Shown here in pieces: positions 1 to 10,870 of a DNA stretch of 25,301 nucleotides; position 1 is the stretch's first letter, and every line of letters begins with the position of its first letter. The stretch is from Phoronis ovalis (lineage: Eukaryota > Phoronida > Phoronidae): the NCBI GenBank assembly GCA_028565635.1, contig JAOXYB010058168.1, positions 1 through 25,301 of the forward strand. The letters run 5' to 3'. A program made the translations under genes and the position numbers. Below the pieces are notes generated by a model. That model searched no databases. It was given only the letters and a program-made list of their open reading frames with translations, and was not told where the DNA came from.

Positions 1-13
1 ACACACTAGAGGC

Positions 14-58
14 TGAAGCGCATTATTATAAAGCGCTCTATTGTGAAGCGCTCTAAGT
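14..58. repeat. 3 x 15-bp tandem repeat (AAGCGCTCTA core)
   Basis: Three adjacent 15-bp units start at 14, 29 and 44. Each carries AAGCGC, and the last two share AAGCGCTCTA exactly. The array is near the window edge and may belong to a larger repeat outside it. Confidence 0.6.
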
Positions 59-3005
59 CGTAAGTCTGAATGGGCCTAATGACTTGAGTGTCAAAGACAA
101 ATCTAGGAACTTTATTACAATTATTTCAAACCTGTTTAGTTAAAATCTTGTTGTACTTTGTAATTAATTTCACAAAATTATCAGACATGTAGATGTAGCA
201 CAGGCTCTATATAAATATATTGTAAAGTTTAGAGAGCCCTTGAGATTGGCAGTGTTCCTACTAAACACCATGCAACCACTAGTTTTAGGTTTTGGCACTA
301 CTGTCCATTGCTACCTACAATTGTTGTCCATAAAAGCGGTGCTGAAATGTGCATCAGACACTAAATAGTTTCTGTGGGAACATCCCATCCTGAAACTTTG
401 TTTTGTACCATCCAGTAGGTTTAAATTTAATAACTGCCTCCAGGATTGATGGTTAGTTCCATATCCGATATTGTTCCATGGTTCCATGATCCACACAGTA
501 GCATGAAGCTCATGGTTTGGCTCATCAGAAGATCATTGACAACAATTTTCTCTTTGATGTGTATTAATCAGGCAGGGTGTTCACCCAAAATGGTCCATAA
601 ATTTCGAAAATAAACCAGTATGTATGATTTCAAGTCATTGTGTGCATTAAACATTTTTTTAAATTTTAGTCATGACTGGATTAATGGCCATGTTATCTCA
701 CAACTCAGACATTTTAGATTAATACCATCTTCTTGGTACATTTTATTACTAAGTTATAAAATAATAAAATTTTTAATGCACTTAATGTGGCACATGCACC
801 TCCTCCATGCCTGCGCATTTTATGTTTTAAGTTAATACTAGGAAATTATAGCGCTTACCAATTTTTGAAAAAGGTTTACAAGTTTGATCTGAGCACCTCT
901 ATATTCTGAAAATAAGTTTGAAATGTAAAGAAAAATTTACGTGACCAATTCTTTATAGCCAAACTCCTGTATTCCAATAGTGATCATAGTTCATTTAAAA
1001 TATAAAAAGGGTATTCAATAAATAAGCTCTGGCGATCTTTTGGAAAATGGCTCTTTTTACAGTTTCGTTGATGAAAGATCACCCCTGGAAATTCTTTCAG
1101 TAAGGGGTCAAGCTTCTTGAAAATTAAATTGCAGAAATGTAGAATCACAATGCATGTAGCATCAAACTAAAAAGTAGAATCATACATTTGTATTACAATT
1201 AATTCCTTTAATTTTTTTTACAATTATACAATGAATAATAAATGAATAACCTTAAGGTACCAGATTAAATTAGTGGCGTTTACTTTATTCTTTTTGGAAA
1301 AATGCAATAAGTCAGTTTTATATTTTTTTGTGTTGCACAGTACTGTTTCGTGATTAAAAATATAAGACATGCAAAATAGACATAATATATGCCCTCATGT
1401 CTGTCACACATATTTATTGATTTAGTAAAACAATGATAGCAACATGGATTCAAAATAAAAGGTATTATCAAAATATACTCCTGGTGAACAATTAATTAAG
1501 GCTATTCAGGAACCCTATGGGAAATCGAGGAGGTGACAAGTAATCCTAACAAAGAAACTGGTACTAGACTGAATTAGTGATACACTCAAGGAATGAGGGT
1601 GATGAATAGCATGGAACAAACAAATTCTTTTCTTTTTAAGTAATTTTTTAAAAAATAATTGAAACAAGAAGTAATGTAAAAGTGTTATAAAATAGCATAT
1701 TTTAAACTCCTTGATAGAATTATACCTAACTGTCCTTCGATTATTTAAAATCATGAATTTTCTGCATCCATCAACAGCATGTCATTTTTAATATTTTATT
1801 TCATATTTAAAACACTCCTGTATTTCAACTTCAAAGCGAGAATTGTAATAAATACATGACTAAGATTTTAATTAATGTTACATCAATCATATTTATTACT
1901 TTGTGTTTTAAAAACTGTGCTAAAGTACAAAATCGAGTCAAGTATGATGGATACACAAGCATGATCAAACGAAAAATGACAGCCCATTATGATTTATGTT
2001 AAAGTCATGAAGGGTTTTACATTTTTTTAATTTCTTCAAGTCTTTCTCTGTAATTGGATCATACCATATAAACTTTCCAAAGTATATCAATTAACACAGT
2101 TTTATACACCTGCTATATAAATTATATTGTCATTTTATTTATATTTCCATGAATTATAGATGATTATATGTGACAAAACTGTATGATTTTGATTATACTT
2201 TAGTGATGGTTCTTTAGTGCAGCCAATTATTATTTTATCATTCATACTGTTGGACCATTTCTGGGACATCTTGTACGCACTTCATGAAATTGAGAGATTA
2301 TCAAAATAAGTGTGCAAATGTCTTTTTCATATTTGTAATAAGTGTAAAGGCAATATAACATTATCTCCTGGGAGACACTTGTCATTTTTTTTGCTTTGCC
2401 AGGGATGGGTTTAATGTAAAAATATTTGAGCCTGTGGTTACATTACTTGATTGACAGTATCTCTAGGATACTATCACATGAATACTTAACTGTACTGACA
2501 GTGAATACTATTATTAGGTGTGTATTGCATTTGTACATGATGAGTTGTTATTTGAAAACTTAAACCTTTCATAGGTGTATAAATGCAACTTGATTTTAAC
2601 TTTTACTAGTACTAGTTCTTAGTGACATTGAAAGATTCAATTAATTATGCAGTAAAAATATATATCCACATGTAAGATTCTGTTTTTTAATTTATGGAAG
2701 ATATTTGAAAAATACTTTTAATTTATTTCCTTATATATATACTGACTGTATGATTTCAAGAAACTATGTTTCTGGATCTGGTGTACTTTTATGTTAGGTC
2801 GTATTATCATTTGCCATAAATCAACAGCAGTTGTCATATACCATCATTGGAGCTACCTGTATAATGTGATTTATTTGTTTACCTAAAATATTGTAAATTC
2901 CTTAATTACTATAATGCAAAATAAGTTTCTAAAAAAAGGTATATGATGTTGTTTTCAGTATTTTACTATTAAAGTGGCATCTACTAGCTAAATAAAAAAT
3001 ATATT

Positions 3006-3044
3006 AAACAAGAGTGAAAATTTTGTGTAACCTCACTCTTGTTT
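3006..3044 (+). repeat. 12-bp perfect inverted repeat (hairpin)
   Basis: AAACAAGAGTGA (3006-3017) and TCACTCTTGTTT (3033-3044) are exact reverse complements separated by 15 nt. The stem is too short for a pre-miRNA. No function is assigned. Confidence 0.6.
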
Positions 3045-4488
3045 CTTTTATGTGTTATATTTTCAAGAAATATAATTGTTGGAAATATTTCAGTGTTTTA
3101 ACATGGCATCTCTTGTTGAAAGATCAGAAATTAAAACCAATGCATAACTATGAACAAGTGCTGTTTATGTTGATAACTTTCATTTCCTGGTGGTGATAAA
3201 TTTCTAGGCAGATAACCCTGTCAGTTTTAATGCCTTGTGCTGTAAAATATATAGATATCATCCTGTTATTTTACATATTTTATTGTCATTACCCCAATTT
3301 AATTGTATTTATGTTCTGGGTTATGATTTTGGCAGTTGTTATCTGCTATATAAATTTTATAACTTTGTTATTTTTAAGTCAATTGTTTCCTAAGTAATAC
3401 TGCAGGTTACTTAGAAATGTTTCAAAATGTAAATTTAATGTTGTCTTTGATGGATGGCAGATGGTTTGCCATCCTGAAATGTGTAAAATTTTAACTAATA
3501 TTCAAGTTTCCTTTAAGAAGATTTATTAGCTTTCTGGATGTAAATGCTATTGTGAGATTTAAATGAACTAAAAACCATAATGGATAATAGAAAGGTAACT
3601 GCCAGATTCTATCTATAGTTGTTTTTTTTGTGTCAAAGTCTTTATCTATGTTCTGTCACTGCAGAAAGGTAACATGCTTTGATCAACCATCTTGTTAGAT
3701 TCGAAGATTTATCACAATATATCTACATAATTTTTATATAATCACTTATAATTTTCAAATTTTTTTCAAACATTTCATTTTTTACCAACAGCAGCCATTT
3801 TGAATAAACTAAAATCAACATAAAATTCTCCTGTAGGTTTACAACAGCTGTGGTCTTTATCAAAGCCATTTGAACATAAGTTACTTGTATTTTCTGCTCA
3901 TAAAATTAAAATAAGGCTGTTTGATCTCTTGTTTAAATTGCCACTTGCCTCTTTTTTGAACATTTCAAGCTGTTCTGTGATTTGTGAGGTGGTCATATTT
4001 ATGGTTCTTGGCAGCTGCCTCTTTTTATCAATGCCAGTTTCAACTAATATTTTCTGCGCCAGCTACAGGCGCTTTTCTTTGAAGTTTGATGGACAAGTGT
4101 TGTATTAAAATTGCCTACCACACATAACTGTCAAATTCTTGAAAATGCTAGATTATTAGTTCATAGGGCAGATATATGTAAACTGATATTTTCATAACCT
4201 GAGCTGATTCCCATGGAGTTTTACATCATACTAGAGACATGTGCTGTTCTCTTTTAAGTTTTGTCGTTTTCATTTGCTTGGCAGGTGCTGAAATATTTAT
4301 CAGACCTTGTGATTTGTAGATCAGGTATCTGAAAAGGATAGTATTTTCTGATGCTGTACAGTATTTCACTTTTTTAAACATCAGTGTCAAATCCTTTGTC
4401 AGTTAGTCAGTTTTTTTAGTTTTGTTTTCTAAAGGGTTTACATGGGTTCCAATATTATTAGTGTGCATGTCACCATTTAGGCCAAGTT

Positions 4489-4543
4489 AGTGTGTCTCCT
4501 GTCAGTTTTTAAAAATAACTGAGTGTGTCCCGTGTCACTTTTT
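4489..4543. repeat. Imperfect 33-bp direct repeat
   Basis: Two 22-nt segments (4489-4510 and 4522-4543) share AGTGTGTC, then CTGTCA/GTGTCA followed by TTTTT. A similar GTCACTTTTTT string recurs near 4734 and 6462, in each case next to a 16-bp array. This block may therefore be the edge of the same repeat family. Confidence 0.4.
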
Positions 4544-4568
4544 GACCTGCCAAAAACGGGAACTGCCC

Positions 4569-4610
4569 AGCTCTCCAAAGGCTCTCTGGTCCGACAGCTC
4601 GCTGGTCTGA
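4569..4610 (+). repeat. Short array of the 16-bp GCTCNCTGGTCCGA unit
   Basis: About two and a half degenerate 16-bp units with the core CTGGTCCGA or CTGGTCTGA. The family is the same as at 4767-4814 in this orientation and at 6277-6436 in the opposite one. Confidence 0.6.
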
Positions 4611-4695
4611 TACTACTATTTTCTTGTTGTAATTAGATTTAAATAATGTATTAAGTGTTAAAATATTCAATTTTGTAAAAAATAATAAGTATAAT

Positions 4696-4717
4696 AAAAA
4701 AGTTATATAACTTTTTT
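4696..4717. repeat. 22-bp perfect palindrome
   Basis: AAAAAAGTTATATAAC followed by TTTTTT is its own reverse complement. It lies between the first two 16-bp arrays. An AT-rich palindrome of this size may extrude or mark a repeat centre; no function is assigned. Confidence 0.6.
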
Positions 4718-4766
4718 ACGGACCAAAAAACTTAGTCACTTTTTTGTAGTTTTTAACGCAATTTGG

Positions 4767-4814
4767 GTTCTCTGGTCCGAAGGCTCATTGCTTCGAAAGC
4801 TCGCTGGTCCGAAA
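4767..4814 (+). repeat. Three 16-bp GCTCNCTGGTCCGA units
   Basis: Three consecutive 16-bp units, for example AGCTCGCTGGTCCGAA at the end. They match the reverse complement of the units at 6277-6436. Confidence 0.65.
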
Positions 4815-6276
4815 CGCAAACTTTAAATCAATGGTAATTAAGGAGAGTGATTACTGCTTTTTAGCTCTCACCTATCGCCCGTCTTGGTTATAATTACACG
4901 TAGCACTGTTCTGGAGAATTGTTAAGTGTTTGACGAAACAAAACCATTCCTAAAAAACGCCACATTCCAAAATTTTTATTCCTGTTAGTTATCACTCATG
5001 CTGACAAAACATTTTTCCAACTGTATTGTATGAGAAAGCAAACCCCTTTATCATCATTGTCATCTTAATCGTATTCATTATCATCATCATCGTTATGTAA
5101 CAAAACTGCACATTAAAAGCTACAAAATTTATGTTATCTTTAAGATATTTTGATATTTCTTACATTTAAAATTCCTTATCATTAAATTAAATATTATAAC
5201 TTCGAAAAGTAATTAAATAAATATTCTAAATATTATTAAAAGTGTTATGCTCTGTTCTATCCAATTTATTCTATAAACATGACAAGCCGGCTTTATGATC
5301 CTTAATAGGCTCATATATTTTCAAATTATCTTCGTGTGAAAATATTGATATCGCATTATTAAAACAGTTTATTCCCACCATGAGGTACCGGCTTTTTATA
5401 GTAAAGTTTAGCAACTCGCTTTCTGAAAGAAAACTAATTTTGCATATTGTGGTTACACATCGTAGAACGTGAAACGAAAACTACACAATCGGGACATTAG
5501 AATTAACCAAAGTAAAAGTCGGCTTAATATGCAACTGTTAAGAAACTCAACAATTCACATAGATTTAACACTTTGGAAAAATGTTTCATTTTCAATTTTC
5601 CTCCAATTTCGTTAATTTTCAATAGATAAATAAAAATTCCATATTACATTTTTTTTATATCTTGAAATTGTTGTGGAGGCAAAAACGCTTTTTCCAACAT
5701 TATTTATAGCCATAGTGGTTGGAGACTTGAACATTCTGCGTTTTAATCAATACTTTAAAAGATGCAAATTAAATAAAAGGATCTACTAGTTGTGATATTA
5801 CTCAAACCCCGGAACTCAAACACTACAACAACATTTTTTGTAAGATTTTTTAAGCATTTTTGTGCCATGGTTGCATACAAAATTAATTGCATAAAAAATG
5901 TTCCGGCATGGAAAAGTAATGTCCTCGTGTGTGCGCTGGATGAACGGCTTGACAATTTGCCAGAGTTGGAAAAACATACTAACTATGCACAATAAATCGT
6001 CTATCGGTCATCAAGATAACTATGTACATATGGGGTGTACACTGTAAGCATACAAAGCACTTATAACAATATAATCATATTTATTATAATAGCCATTGTA
6101 ACGCTCCTTGTAACGCAACGTTAACATTTTTACTTAAATTCGGGTATTTCTCCCCAGGTGGTATATGTTGTACACTTCCAGCGACAGGGGTTAGTTGTGG
6201 TGTAAACTATATTTTACTCGGATATTTTATTCGCATAAAGGATTAAGACGACTCTGCCCGTTTTTAAAATTTCCAT
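4815..6276. other. Featureless DNA between opposed 16-bp arrays
   Basis: I see no gene. An open frame at 5792-5995 (+) ends in a passage of less biased composition, but it has no recognisable domain and is opposed by another frame. An ATC/TCA-rich simple repeat lies near 5050-5095. The interval may be the interior of a non-autonomous element whose ends are the 16-bp arrays, but I could not define termini or target duplications. Confidence 0.4.
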
Positions 6277-6436
6277 GTCGGACCAGTGAGCCTTCGGACT
6301 AAAGAGCTGTCAGACCAATGAGCCTTCGGACTAAAGAGCTGTCGGACCAGCGAGCCTTCGGACCAGTGAGTCTTCGCACTAGAGAGCTGTCGGACCAGCA
6401 CGCCGTCAGTCCAGAGGGCCGTCGGAATAAAGATAT
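6277..6436 (-). repeat. Ten-unit array of a 16-bp repeat
   Basis: Ten consecutive 16-bp units follow the pattern KTCGGACCAGNGAGCY. Units alternate between GTCGG... and TTCGG..., which gives a 32-bp higher-order repeat over the first four units (6277-6340); the last unit (6421-6436) is decayed. On the minus strand it reads as GCTCNCTGGTCCGA, the orientation seen at 4569-4610 and 4767-4814. Because 16 is not a multiple of 3, every frame stays open and gives repetitive peptides, which are not genes. Confidence 0.8.
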
Positions 6437-6601
6437 TCCACCCCAAAAAGTGATTGTGTGCGTCACTTTTTTAGTTTTTGTTTCCATGCACATCTCAAAT
6501 TTATAATAAATTTTTTGAGTTTGGTTAACCTATATCATAAAGGTTATATTGCAAATCCCAAAACAGTTTTGTAAAAAAAGATTCGATGTTTTATTCCATG
6601 T

Positions 6602-6698
6602 GACTCTGAGTAAACTGACCTTCAGTATCCGCAGGAGCATATATATATCATATGATCAGAAACGGGTGCTGATACTGAAGGTTGATTTAATCAGAGTG
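6602..6698 (+). ncRNA. Pre-miRNA-like hairpin (candidate) or fold-back repeat
   Basis: The 28-nt arm 6602-6629 pairs with 6671-6698 across a 41-nt loop. By hand: 12 uninterrupted pairs next to the loop, two G-U wobbles (as plus-strand RNA), one C-A mismatch, four pairs, one G-A mismatch and seven pairs. The wobbles favour a plus-strand transcript. Length and mismatch pattern resemble a microRNA precursor, but the loop is large and I do not recognise a mature miRNA. A decayed fold-back MITE would look similar. Confidence 0.3.
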
Positions 6699-6882
6699 GT
6701 TTTATTTATGTTGAAAGTCGCATGTCAATGCTATAATATTTTAATGATGTCGCATGTCAAATGAAAAGGTTAAAATCCGAATCGTGTCCACCAATATTTG
6801 TCACCTGTCGGTGTAATTTTTAAGGTCGTGTCCATCGTGTTGATTTTTACCCATGTATACTCTTGAACTACTGGCTTTCCAG

Positions 6883-6952
6883 GGGCAATTGTTCAAGAAC
6901 GTCCAATTTCTTAGTCACAAATTTCTGCCAACTTGATAGGATAATTGTGCCG
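6883..6952 (+). CDS. Possible upstream exon of the unknown spliced gene
   Basis: A pyrimidine-containing acceptor (CTGGCTTTCCAG) precedes it and a strong donor (CCG|GTAAGT) follows. One frame stays open for 23 codons and leaves the exon in phase 0. The peptide has two cysteines and no recognisable domain. It could join the tentative exon at 7078-7103 and then the exon at 9273, with phases that agree. It is short, so chance is a real possibility. Confidence 0.3.
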
Positions 6953-7077
6953 GTAAGTTGGTTTCTATGTTAATTGTTATTAAAGTTTTAAGAAACAGCA
7001 TAAAAAATCTAATTTTAGTTCATACTATTCCTGATTGAAATAAATGATCAAACCCATGGAGGAAAAGACAATCACAG

Positions 7078-7103
7078 TGGTTCTTTCAGCTTCCAACTCC
7101 TTG
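7078..7103 (+). CDS. Possible short exon (26 bp; alternative start at 7090)
   Basis: AG at 7076-7077 and GTAATT from 7104 bound an open stretch encoding WFFQLPTP plus two bases. The leftover TG would combine with the G at 9273 to give Trp. A 14-bp version using the better pyrimidine tract before 7090 keeps the same phases. A competing reading starts at an ATG in good context at 7055 (or 7046) and runs to the same donor, but it ends in phase 0, which does not fit the exon at 9273. Confidence 0.22.
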
Positions 7104-7822
7104 GTAATTTTAATTAAAAAGATACTATCTGCCTATTGACCCTATCTGTTGTATTATAAAACCATGTCCATCAAAGGAAACTGTCTTGTCAATTTCTTTG
7201 TGGCTTTTCAAAACAGACAAGTTAATTTGGAATGATCAAATGATACTTGTACTGTTTCATTAAGTTAATTTGTTATATGCCAATTAGGATTAACAAGTGT
7301 CTATCTTTAGTTTAGTTTGGTGCCCAGGATGTTTTTTCTAGTTTCCGCTTCATTTGTCACTTTGGGTTTGAGGGATTTTGTGGTTTTTAATTCATTCATA
7401 ATGGGCTTGTAGGTTTTATATTTTAACAATATTTAGTGTCTTTCATGGCCGTATGTAAAACATGGAATCTGGAATTGAGTCAAAATGTTTTAGGGAGGGT
7501 CGGTTGTTGGTAAAAAATACCTTTTTATATAATTAAAAGGTAATATTCAGGCAATTGTTTGCATATCGATTTCATATTTGGTTAAAAAAGAGGCAGTTGA
7601 GAAGCTATTGTAGTTTGCCATTTAGGGGATATATGTCAGTTCATACAAAATAACATATTTTATGCATGAAGTGCTGCGAAAATAAGCTAGAAGGGTCTTT
7701 TATCAAAGGCCAGGTTACACACATACACATATGACTTTAACATTGTCTTACAACCTACCCTACTATAATTTTTTGCAGCAAATATTAGTGTCAATTTGGC
7801 TACCTTTTACCCTTTGATCTCG

Positions 7823-8181
7823 TGACCTGAAATTGACTCCATGACCTCTGGATGACCATAAAAACATCAATTTTAAAAGTTTCATGCAATTCAATTTTTT
7901 AAAAGTTTTTTTACCAAACAATGACGAAAAGACCCCTAAATGACCTGTAAATGACATACAAACTTTATTTTAGGAACTTCATGCAATTTTTAAATGTTGT
8001 CCTTTTGACCCCAATGTCAGCTCATAACACCCCAGGGATGCCGCATGTTAAACCACAAGCTGGTAGTACCAGTTGGTGAATTATGACCTGTTTCCTGTAG
8101 GAACTGGTCGAAAACAAGCTGAAAACAGGAAACTGCTATTTTTCTGGTTAGAAAACCTTAAAAAATCCATTAAAATGACCT
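7823..8181. repeat. Run of TGACCT hexamers inside copy A
   Basis: TGACCT occurs at 7823, 7842, 7941, 8084 and 8176, all in the same orientation, with extra TGACC strings. The hexamer equals the nuclear-receptor half-site read on the other strand. Spacing is irregular and the context is transposon interior, so function is doubtful. Confidence 0.3.
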
Positions 8182-8235
8182 TAATAAACATGATCCATAT
8201 TACAACACGGTCCTCATATAGATTACAGTAGGCCC

Positions 8236-8349
8236 AGTGTCTGGGTTAAACGCCAGGATTGGAATTAAGTGTTTGGGTACGCGCGCATCACAATTAGTGT
8301 CCGGGTCAAACGCTAGGATTGGAATTATTGTGTCGGTCAAATGCTAGGA
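8236..8349. repeat. Degenerate internal repeats of copy A
   Basis: Units starting at 8236 and 8296 share GTGTCYGGGTYAAACGCYAG and then GATTGGAATTA. A third shortened unit follows at 8328 (TGTGTCGGTCAAATGCTAGG). This block is absent from the shorter copy B. Confidence 0.6.
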
Positions 8350-8951
8350 ACTGGCACTGATAATACACAGTAAGCACGGAGCGTATGATGTCGACAGTGC
8401 AAATATATCTGTTTACACCTCGACAGGGGTGTGAGCCTAGATAAAGTAGTCGCGGGGAAAAATCCACTCCATTCGTTAACTAGTGTACATAGATGTGCTC
8501 ATTTTTTGTTCTTGAGTTAATTGACTACCAACCCATTTCATAGGACATATGTAATAAATATATGATCAAATTTTCTGGTAAAACAACTCAAAACAGCATA
8601 TGCCCTTATGACAGCATATATATGCAACCAAACAAAAGAAAAGATTGCAGGTAGTGATTAGTTGCAGTAATCCTTGCTCTTGCAAAACAATCTACTAGAA
8701 TATTCATGATTGAATAAATAGGCCTTGTAAGATAGTTGGTAGACCAGGTTTGCAGAGTGTCATATTTTTATTGACTAATTAACTCATAACAACACCACAC
8801 AAGCAGTCACATATACCTTTTTTGTATTAAAAAATGATTTACTTGGCACAGACTATAGTTGTAATTTATTTTTTTTCAATAACCGGCTTCCCCAAAATAT
8901 TTTGACTCGATTCCAGATTCCATGTTTTACCGGCATAAGGCCGTCTTTCAT

Positions 8952-9272
8952 TATAATTTCTTAATTATGTGTTGTCCAGGCTGTTGGACATTCGAATTGA
9001 ACCCAGGATTGTGCCCATAGTAATGCCATAATAAGTCGAACCCCTCAACCTGAAAATGATCTAGTTATATTTTGTTGAACTTAAAATAAAAATATGTAAT
9101 CATGTAATTAAATAAAAATATGTAAAAATTGTAATTTTGATATGTATATAAAGCATATATACTGATATTTAGTCATTTGTTTGATGAATTTGTTGCTTAC
9201 TGCTGATGAATGCAAAGATTCAACACTAATGTAAAAACCTCAGTATATTTCTTTTTATTACACACCACACAG
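8952..9272 (+). other. Intronic or intergenic DNA upstream of the first well-supported exon
   Basis: AT-rich sequence with a duplicated AAATAAAAATATGTAA block near 9085-9125. No coding signal. It ends in a pyrimidine-containing acceptor (ACACCACACAG) for the exon at 9273. Confidence 0.4.
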
Positions 9273-10235
9273 GCAACATTTTCTAGGTGGAGGTCCTACA
9301 CAATGCCCAGAATATCAAATGCTGTGTAAGACCTGTTTAAGATCAAGTTCCTCTTTCGTTTTGTATGAGAATTTTGACTAGCTGCTACCATTGCAGTGAC
9401 TGCCAATCAAGATGACTTTGTTAAGGAAGTATTTAAAAAATCTAAATTCCATTATGTCACACTTCCTGCAAAGATAGTACTTTTAATTTTGGGTGATACT
9501 TTTTACGATGCTTATTTTCATGAAGCCTTCATTATACTGGTACCAGAAAATGTATTGTAAGTATGTATGCGTACATGTTGATATTGCATAGAAATCAAAG
9601 TTACCATTTTTTTATTAGTTAAATCTGAAGGCAGACCTTCATTGTTAAAGAAATCATTTTGTTTCTTTACATCACAACAGCTTGATTTGCAAGAAAGTCA
9701 ATCAATTTTATCAGTTGTCTGCTTTTTGGGACTGAAATTGACAAAGTTTGAAATACTGGACACTTACGGGGCGCTTACGAATACAATTCATAATACACTT
9801 AAGGTAATACTTGCAATTTACTATATTTTGTATCCTTATTATATACTTTGGATTCTTTATGATTATGTGCTTCCTGGACTGCCTTCATCTGTAAACATCA
9901 AACGCAGAAGTTCAAAAGAGAACATTTATAGGTTTGCAACTTTATGACTTGTAATGAGGCATAAATCTTGTTTATTAGCAGACTCCTTATAAATCACTCA
10001 ACTATATGTTGTGAACATTTTCTATCACTCTAGATATGCTCCGGTTCACCTTGTTGTTCCCATGCACTTTGATGAATCAGAAATTATGTTATTTGCAAAC
10101 AGTTCCCAAATCATGATGGCTGGATTCCATATATGCCCCTTATATTCCAGCCGGATTTACGGAACTGTCTACACTGATTTTCGAGAACACCAAAAATATG
10201 GGAACTATAGAATTACGCAAATTTATATGTCTTAA
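9273..10235 (+). CDS. Spliced gene of unknown function (four 3' exons)
   Basis: Four exons, 9273-9325, 9397-9556, 9635-9931 and 10034-10235, are joined by GT-AG introns of 71, 78 and 102 bp. Donors are GTAAGA, GTAAGT and GTTTGC; acceptors are TTGCAG, GGCAG and TCTAG. Junction phases 1, 2 and 2 all agree, giving one frame of about 236 residues ending at TAA (10233-10235). The protein begins mid-gene with QHFLGGGPTQCPEYQMLL. It continues with an acidic/lysine stretch and a hydrophobic one (LPAKIVLLILGDTFYDAYF). Exon 3 encodes a strongly hydrophobic, aromatic-rich segment (VILAIYYILYPYYILWILYD), possibly a membrane span. I do not recognise the family. The 5' end is missing or lies at the tentative exons 6883-6952 and 7078-7103. 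A canonical AATAAA at 10488-10493, inside transposon copy B, is the nearest poly(A) signal I see. Exon 3 could be shorter if the GTAATA at 9805 is used, but then no downstream exon keeps frame. Confidence 0.5.
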
Positions 10236-10307
10236 TTATTTATATACAAGATTTTGTTCATATAATACTGAAAATACAAATGGCAGTTGTGATTGCCACT
10301 TCTATCT

Positions 10308-10870
10308 GGCCCATATGTAAAACATGGAATTTGGAATTGGAATTGAGTCAAAATATTTTAGGAAGGGTTATTGACAAAAAAATAATAACTATATGCTGTG
10401 TAAACTAATTTGTAGATGTGCTTATTTGTTGTTCTTGAGTTGGCCTATGGATTGACTACCAACCCATTTCACAGTACATAATTATGTAATAAATACATGA
10501 TCAAATTTTCTGGTAAAACAACTCAAAACAACACATGCCCTGATGACAGCATATGCAACCAATCGGAAGAAAAAAAATGGTAGGTAGTGATTAATTGCAG
10601 TTATCCTTGCCCTTGCAAAACAATCTACTAGAATCTTATAAAGTAAAGAGGCCTTAAAAGATAGTTGCTAGACCAGGTTTGCAGAGTATCATGTTTGCAT
10701 TGACTAACTCATAACACCACCATACAAGCAGTCACATTGTACCCTTTTTTGTATTAAAAAGTGAATTACTTGTAAATTAGTTTTAAATACACATGCTATA
10801 TTTTTTTTTTTCAGTAACCTTCCCTGAAATATTTTGACTCGATTCCAGATTCCATGTTTTACATACGGCC
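10308..10870. mobile_element. 563-bp MITE, copy B (MULE-like, deletion derivative of A)
   Basis: Terminal inverted repeats of about 60 bp start GGCCCATATGTAAAACATGG on the left and, reverse-complemented, GGCCGTATGTAAAACATGG on the right. Both continue through GAGTCAAAATATTT. A perfect 9-bp target duplication, CTTCTATCT, flanks it at 10299-10307 and 10871-10879. Its core matches the 3' third of copy A, including the TTTTCTGGTAAAACAACTCA block, but lacks about 0.9 kb. It lies in the roughly 680-bp gap between the convergent + gene and the FAD gene, 48 bp from the FAD stop codon. Confidence 0.88.

Larger units (their letters stand above)
1..4488. other. AT-rich region without recognisable gene
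   Basis: I read both strands and found no open frame with family resemblance, no convincing exon with matched splice sites and no tRNA or rRNA fold. The sequence is T-rich on the plus strand with many short direct and inverted repeats. It would suit a long intron, intergenic DNA or a long 3' untranslated region. A 15-bp triplication (14-58) and a 12-bp hairpin (3006-3044) are listed separately. Confidence 0.5.
7447..8942. mobile_element. 1.5-kb non-autonomous DNA transposon, copy A (MULE-like)
   Basis: The two ends are inverted repeats of about 60 bp. The left begins GGCCGTATGTAAAACATGG; the right, reverse-complemented, begins GGCCTTATG and continues through TAAAACATGGAATCTGG and GAGTCAAAAT. 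The element is bounded by a perfect 9-bp target duplication, GTCTTTCAT, at 7438-7446 and 8943-8951. The interior holds no transposase frame. The 3' third (about 8490-8835) is closely similar to 10412-10770 in copy B, which therefore looks like an internal-deletion derivative. A 9-bp duplication with long inverted ends is typical of the Mutator superfamily; that placement is inference. It lies in the large intron of the + strand gene model. Confidence 0.85.

Noticed and set aside
5755-5995. Opposed 66- and 67-codon frames
   Set aside because: They overlap antisense, lack domains and lie in a probable repeat interior.
4550-6268. CCAAAAACGGG and CCCGTTTTTA as terminal inverted repeats of the 16-bp-array block
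   Set aside because: They lie outside the array on the left but inside it on the right, so they cannot be matching termini.
6264-6506. Several overlapping open frames on both strands over the 16-bp array
   Set aside because: They are direct translations of a 16-bp tandem repeat, which stays open in all frames; no domain and no start context.
7763-7957. 64-codon frame in copy A considered as a transposase remnant
   Set aside because: Too short, Lys/Leu-rich, no DDE-type or zinc-finger signature.
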